64,000 nucleotides of DNA, taken from positions 62,001-126,000 of the forward strand of contig NZ_JACJPF010000101.1 of assembly GCF_014695915.1 (NCBI RefSeq), in the 5' to 3' direction. Of the stretch, positions 60,561 to 64,000 are shown piece by piece. The DNA comes from Trichocoleus sp. FACHB-40 (GTDB taxonomy: Bacteria > Cyanobacteriota > Cyanobacteriia > Cyanobacteriales > FACHB-T130). How positions within the stretch are numbered: position 1 is the stretch's first letter; each line of letters begins with the position of its first letter. The translations under genes and the position numbers were made by a program. The notes beneath the pieces were generated by a model, which saw only the letters and a program-made list of their open reading frames with translations, searched no databases and had not been told where the DNA came from.

Positions 60561-62603
60561 TTATCTAAGGGCAGCAGGAGGCAAAGCTAAGCGCGGAGGT
60601 GTTTGAGGATATTGGCGGGGCTTTTGACCGTTCCGAGAGGCTTCTGGAGGCGTATCCTGAAGTAAAACGTCCCGAATCAGTCGCGCCGCTACCCGCTGCA
60701 CCAAACCGCCAGCAATTTTTTGTCCCATCCGCTGAGTTTCTGGCTTCATCAGCAACTGGGGAATCACAGGCAGCAGTTGCATCGCGTCAAAGCCCTTCGT
60801 TTCTTGAAGAATGTCCCAAATCCGTTTGATATGATCCAGACTCTGGGATGCCTCTACCGTTGGCGGTGCCTCATTAACCGTCATTCCCACCCGTTCGCGT
60901 AACGAGTATGTGAAATTTTGGAAAGACCGCCGTCCGAGCGTGTCTACACCCTTGACAATTTCATCAATCAGGTTTTCCCGGATAAACGCGCCCCGTTCCG
61001 AGAAAAGAAAATCAAGCGTTTGATTCAACACCTGATTCAGGTCGTAATCGTCGCTGTTACGGGCATTTTTTAACAGATTTTCCAGACGATTCCAGCGGAA
61101 ACTGCCGTCTTTAAACAGCAGGTCGCGCAGAGATGTCCGTAGCTCTGGAGAGGGGTCTGTCAAGAGGCGTTTGGCAACGTAGGGGTAGGCTTTACTGAGA
61201 ACTTTGAAGTTGGGGTCAACATTAATGGCAATCCCTTCTAGCGTGACCAGAGAGCGGATAATCAGCGCGTAGTAAGCTGGGACGCGGAAAGGATACTCAT
61301 ACATCAAAGCCGACATATCATCGGTGATGCTCTTGAAGTTCATCTCCGCAACGCTAGCGCCCAGTGCGTTGTTAAAGACTTTGGTAAGCGCTGGCATGAT
61401 GGGAGTCAGGTCAGTATCCGGGGTTAAAAACTCTAGCTTCACGTAGTCGCGGGCGAGTCCTTCAAAGTCGCGGTTGACCATGTGAACGACTGCTTCTATC
61501 AAGCCGTATCGCTGATAAGGCTTGACCTCGCTCATCATGCCAAAGTCTAGATAAGCCAGCTGGCCGTCATGAGTTGCTAACAGGTTGCCTGGATGGGGGT
61601 CAGCGTGGAAAAAGCCATGTTCCAACAACTGCCGCAGCGAACACTGGACACCGACTTCAATTAAATGAACGGCATCAATTCCTTGAGCGCGGAGTGTCTC
61701 TGGCTGAGTTAACTTGGTGCCATTGATCCACTCCATCGTCAGGACGCGACGCTGGGTGTATTCCCAGTAAATCTTGGGGATGTAAATATCTTGTAAATGA
61801 CCGTATAGAGAAGCAAAGCGCTCGGCGTTGTGTCCCTCGTGGGTGTAGTCCATTTCTTCATAGATGCGGGTGCCAAATTCATCCATGATGGCTACCAGGT
61901 CACTCTGCACCTGTTTGAGATTGTTTTGCGCCCACCCAGCAAGACCGCGCAGAATGTAAATATCTAGGGCGATGCGTTCTTTCAAACCGGGGCGCTGTAC
62001 TTTTACGGCAACGGTTTCGCCTGTTTTGAGCTTGCCTTTGTAAACTTGTCCCAGTGACGCTGCTGCTACTGGATCTGGGGTAAGTTCAGCGTAAATGTTT
62101 TCCGGGCGATCGCCTAATTCTTCCTCAATAAATCTATATGCCACTTCGTTCGGAAATGGTGGCAGCTGGTCTTGCAGCTGTGTCAGTTCATCTAAATATA
62201 CCGGAGGAACTAAATCAGGTCGCGTCGAGAGCGCTTGTCCTACCTTGATGTAAGCTGGCCCCAGTCTGGCGATCATTTGGCGCAACGCAATTGCCCGTTT
62301 CCGTTCATTTTGGGCAACCTTTCCCGTTTGCTTGTCCAACCACAAACTGAAGGCAAAGCGCAGCAATGGCACTAGAATGCTGATCAGTCGCCCCCATACT
62401 TGGAATGGTTGGTGCCGATAAATCTCGTTAATGGTGACGGGATTGTAGCGCAGTCCTTCTGGTTGGATATAGCTTGTAGTAGGTACTGAAGACGGGATAT
62501 ACCGCGTCTCTACATCAACCTCAACAGGCGCTGAACCATTTGTCTTTTCGATGACAACTGTGCCTGTCTGGTAGGGGGCAGAGGAGACTGTTTTTACATT
62601 CAT
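60561..62603 (-). CDS. ABC1/UbiB-family atypical kinase (AarF-like)
   Basis: A 680-residue ADCK/UbiB protein. The KxGQ motif is in RLGPAYIKVGQALSTRPDLV. The Ala-rich loop follows (AAASLGQVYKG), then the Lys in VAVKVQRPG, the catalytic-loop FFHADPHPGNLL and the metal-binding LDFGMMS. The C-terminal part (about 480-680) is helical. UbiB-type kinases support quinone synthesis; cyanobacteria and plastids have several, linked to plastoquinone, tocopherol and plastoglobule-like functions. The ATG at 62603 gives a normal length. Confidence 0.9.
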   Translation of the reverse strand: MNVKTVSSAPYQTGTVVIEKTNGSAPVEVDVETRYIPSSVPTTSYIQPEGLRYNPVTINEIYRHQPFQVWGRLISILVPLLRFAFSLWLDKQTGKVAQNERKRAIALRQMIARLGPAYIKVGQALSTRPDLVPPVYLDELTQLQDQLPPFPNEVAYRFIEEELGDRPENIYAELTPDPVAAASLGQVYKGKLKTGETVAVKVQRPGLKERIALDIYILRGLAGWAQNNLKQVQSDLVAIMDEFGTRIYEEMDYTHEGHNAERFASLYGHLQDIYIPKIYWEYTQRRVLTMEWINGTKLTQPETLRAQGIDAVHLIEVGVQCSLRQLLEHGFFHADPHPGNLLATHDGQLAYLDFGMMSEVKPYQRYGLIEAVVHMVNRDFEGLARDYVKLEFLTPDTDLTPIMPALTKVFNNALGASVAEMNFKSITDDMSALMYEYPFRVPAYYALIIRSLVTLEGIAINVDPNFKVLSKAYPYVAKRLLTDPSPELRTSLRDLLFKDGSFRWNRLENLLKNARNSDDYDLNQVLNQTLDFLFSERGAFIRENLIDEIVKGVDTLGRRSFQNFTYSLRERVGMTVNEAPPTVEASQSLDHIKRIWDILQETKGFDAMQLLPVIPQLLMKPETQRMGQKIAGGLVQRVAARLIRDVLLQDTPPEASRNGQKPRQYPQTPPRLALPPAALR

Positions 62604-62876
62604 AAGCTTAGGAAGCGACTTCAGGGCGATGTAAAGTATTGTAACAATAACTGTTGTTAGGATAATGAAGCGCTAACGCGCCAAAGCTCGAAGCAATAGC
62701 GGGAAAGTCAATCTCCCGGTTTGGCGAAAAGTTTCGAGACTTGGAAGTAGACACTAAACTAAATTTGGTAGCTCAGTACCCGTTTTCTTTTCATTAATCT
62801 ATTACGTATGTGGCACTTGCCATTGTTCACTGGGTTGCCAGTGCCTGACCTCTCCCCTCAAGGTGAACTTTGCTCC

Positions 62877-64000
62877 ATGCTCCTGTCTCTACGGATTGAA
62901 AATTTTGCCTTGATAGACCAGCTAGAACTGGAATTCGGCGTTGGTTTGAATGTTCTTACTGGCGAAACTGGTGCCGGAAAATCGATTATTCTGGATGCGA
63001 TTGATGCTGCTTTAGGCGGGAAAGTATCTAAATGGTCGATTAGAACTGGTGCTGAACGCGCGATGGTGGAAGCTACTTTTAAAGTAGACCCATTGATGAG
63101 TGATTGGCTGTTGGAGCAGGAGATTGAACTGCTCGACGACAATGCTATAGTTTGTTGTCGGGAAATTGCCTGCTCTCAAGGAAGTCTCCGCAGTCGATCT
63201 CGCCTGAATGGGGTTCTGGTGAACCGACAGATGATGGATCGTCTGCGCGATCGCTTGGTGGAAATTACCGCTCAAGGTCAAACTGTACAACTTATGGCAC
63301 CAGCCATCCAGCGCGAGTTGCTGGATGTCTACGCTGGCGAAGCCGTACTTAGACAGCGAGATGTCGTTCAAACTGCTTATCTTATCTGTCAACAAGCACA
63401 AGCTTTGCTTGATAACCGCCGCCACTCTGAACAGCAACGTTTACAAAGGCTTGACTTGTTAGAATATCAAGCTAAAGAATTAAACACCGCTTCTTTAAAC
63501 GAACCGGACGAACAAGAACAGCTAGAACAAGAACTCCAGCGCCTCAGTCATGTGGTGGATTTACAAAAGCTGAGTTATCAGGTTTATCAAGCTCTCTACC
63601 AAAATGACTCCGGCGAGTCAGCGGGTGCTGACTTGTTAGGGCAAGCCGAGGCAACACTTAGTGATATGGTGACATATGATGCTAGCCTGCAACCAGTGTT
63701 GGAAATGGTAAGTACCGCACTGGCGCAGGTAGTGGAAGCCGGACAGCAAATTAACGCCTACGGTGATAATTTGGAGGCAGATCCCCAGCGACTAACTGAG
63801 GTTGAGGAGCGGATCAGGGAACTTAAGCAGATTTGCCGCAAGTATGGCCCGACTTTAGCGGATGCGATCGCATACCATACTCGCATCGGCGCAGAACTGG
63901 CAGAACTTCAGGGAGAAGGACAGTCTCTCGAAGAACTGGAAAAAAATTATCAAGCGTGTCAGGAAACCTTAACCGAAGTTTCTAGCAAACTCACAACTCT
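62877..64000 (+). CDS. recN: DNA repair protein RecN, 3' end outside window
   Basis: The first 374 residues of RecN, an SMC-like ATPase that tethers DNA ends in double-strand break repair. The start ATG 62877 gives MLLSLRIENFALIDQLELEF, followed by Walker A LTGETGAGKSIILDAI. The frame then enters the coiled-coil arm (LEQELQRLSHVVDLQKLSYQ). The family's SRLNGVLVNRQMMDRL segment is present. The gene runs off the end of the window, so the distal Walker B half is not seen. Confidence 0.95.
   Translation, partial: MLLSLRIENFALIDQLELEFGVGLNVLTGETGAGKSIILDAIDAALGGKVSKWSIRTGAERAMVEATFKVDPLMSDWLLEQEIELLDDNAIVCCREIACSQGSLRSRSRLNGVLVNRQMMDRLRDRLVEITAQGQTVQLMAPAIQRELLDVYAGEAVLRQRDVVQTAYLICQQAQALLDNRRHSEQQRLQRLDLLEYQAKELNTASLNEPDEQEQLEQELQRLSHVVDLQKLSYQVYQALYQNDSGESAGADLLGQAEATLSDMVTYDASLQPVLEMVSTALAQVVEAGQQINAYGDNLEADPQRLTEVEERIRELKQICRKYGPTLADAIAYHTRIGAELAELQGEGQSLEELEKNYQACQETLTEVSSKLTT

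Noticed and set aside
1..64000. tRNA, rRNA or CRISPR array
   Set aside because: No TTCGAATC- or TTCAAATC-type T-loop in a cloverleaf context, no rRNA-like stretch and no regularly spaced direct repeats of CRISPR length were seen by eye. A tRNAscan or CRISPR search would settle this.

Overview
The window is chromosomal DNA of a cyanobacterium, probably a filamentous one. The evidence is the dense HIP1 octamer GCGATCGC on both strands together with a cyanobacterial gene set: light-independent protochlorophyllide reductase chlB, a stand-alone helical carotenoid protein, the pilMNOQ pilus cluster, a bacterial dynamin pair whose larger member has the length and P-loop position I recall for the Nostoc punctiforme protein, and proteins with DUF1400, DUF4278, DUF4388 and DUF1802 domains. 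Intergenic spaces carry many short cyanobacterial repeats and hairpins. I saw no rRNA, tRNA, CRISPR array or complete insertion sequence.

Layout. 0-8.2 kb: a secreted unknown protein, a DUF1400 alpha/beta hydrolase, two adjacent dynamin-like GTPases and, just upstream of them, a small membrane-protein gene broken by one stop codon. 8.5-16 kb: a Nif11-like peptide gene, small unknowns, a cupin, a TPR protein and a MacAB-like exporter (adaptor, permease, ATPase). 16-22.4 kb: a signalling and scaffold cluster (DUF4388 protein, two near-identical small GTPases, a Roadblock/LC7 protein, a pentapeptide-repeat protein) and the carotenoid protein. 23-30 kb: aspS, a scarred region with gene fragments, a Uma2 nuclease gene and acnB. 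30-36 kb: a DUF4278 protein, then a four-gene minus-strand cluster (winged-helix-like protein, AAA-type ATPase, Uma2, DUF1802/PD-(D/E)XK protein). 36-48 kb: folC, a sugar-type ABC binding lipoprotein, pilM-N-O-Q, HU, a CobD-like aminotransferase and a flavoprotein disulfide-reductase relative. 48-51.4 kb: a compact nucleotide-metabolism operon. 51.4-64 kb: a CobA-like protein with a degenerate P-loop, an adenylate kinase, rph, two DUF29 genes, chlB, a third Uma2, a small accessory cluster (HTH, DUF6883, DUF4926), a PRC-barrel protein, a UbiB/ABC1 kinase and the start of recN.

Three things stand out. First, two of the three Uma2 genes lie in the same arrangement: a conserved housekeeping gene (acnB, chlB), its stop and hairpin, a co-directional Uma2 gene, then a diverged second copy of the housekeeping gene's 3' end ending in its own stop and hairpin. 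This looks like insertion at gene 3' ends in which the incoming unit restored the gene end and displaced the old one. Second, the 48-51.4 kb operon joins an unusual MtrA-like/thymidylate synthase/DUF4346 protein, a dCMP deaminase, a dCTP-deaminase-like protein with a membrane tail (split by an in-frame TGA at the position of the catalytic glutamate of Dcd), and a nucleoside 2-deoxyribosyltransferase-like protein. It is a candidate nucleotide-depletion or nucleotide-remodelling system. Third, the 31.4-36.1 kb cluster of ATPase, winged-helix-like protein and two nuclease-fold proteins resembles an uncharacterised defence or DNA-processing module.

All assignments come from reading the sequence and remembering families; no database search was run.
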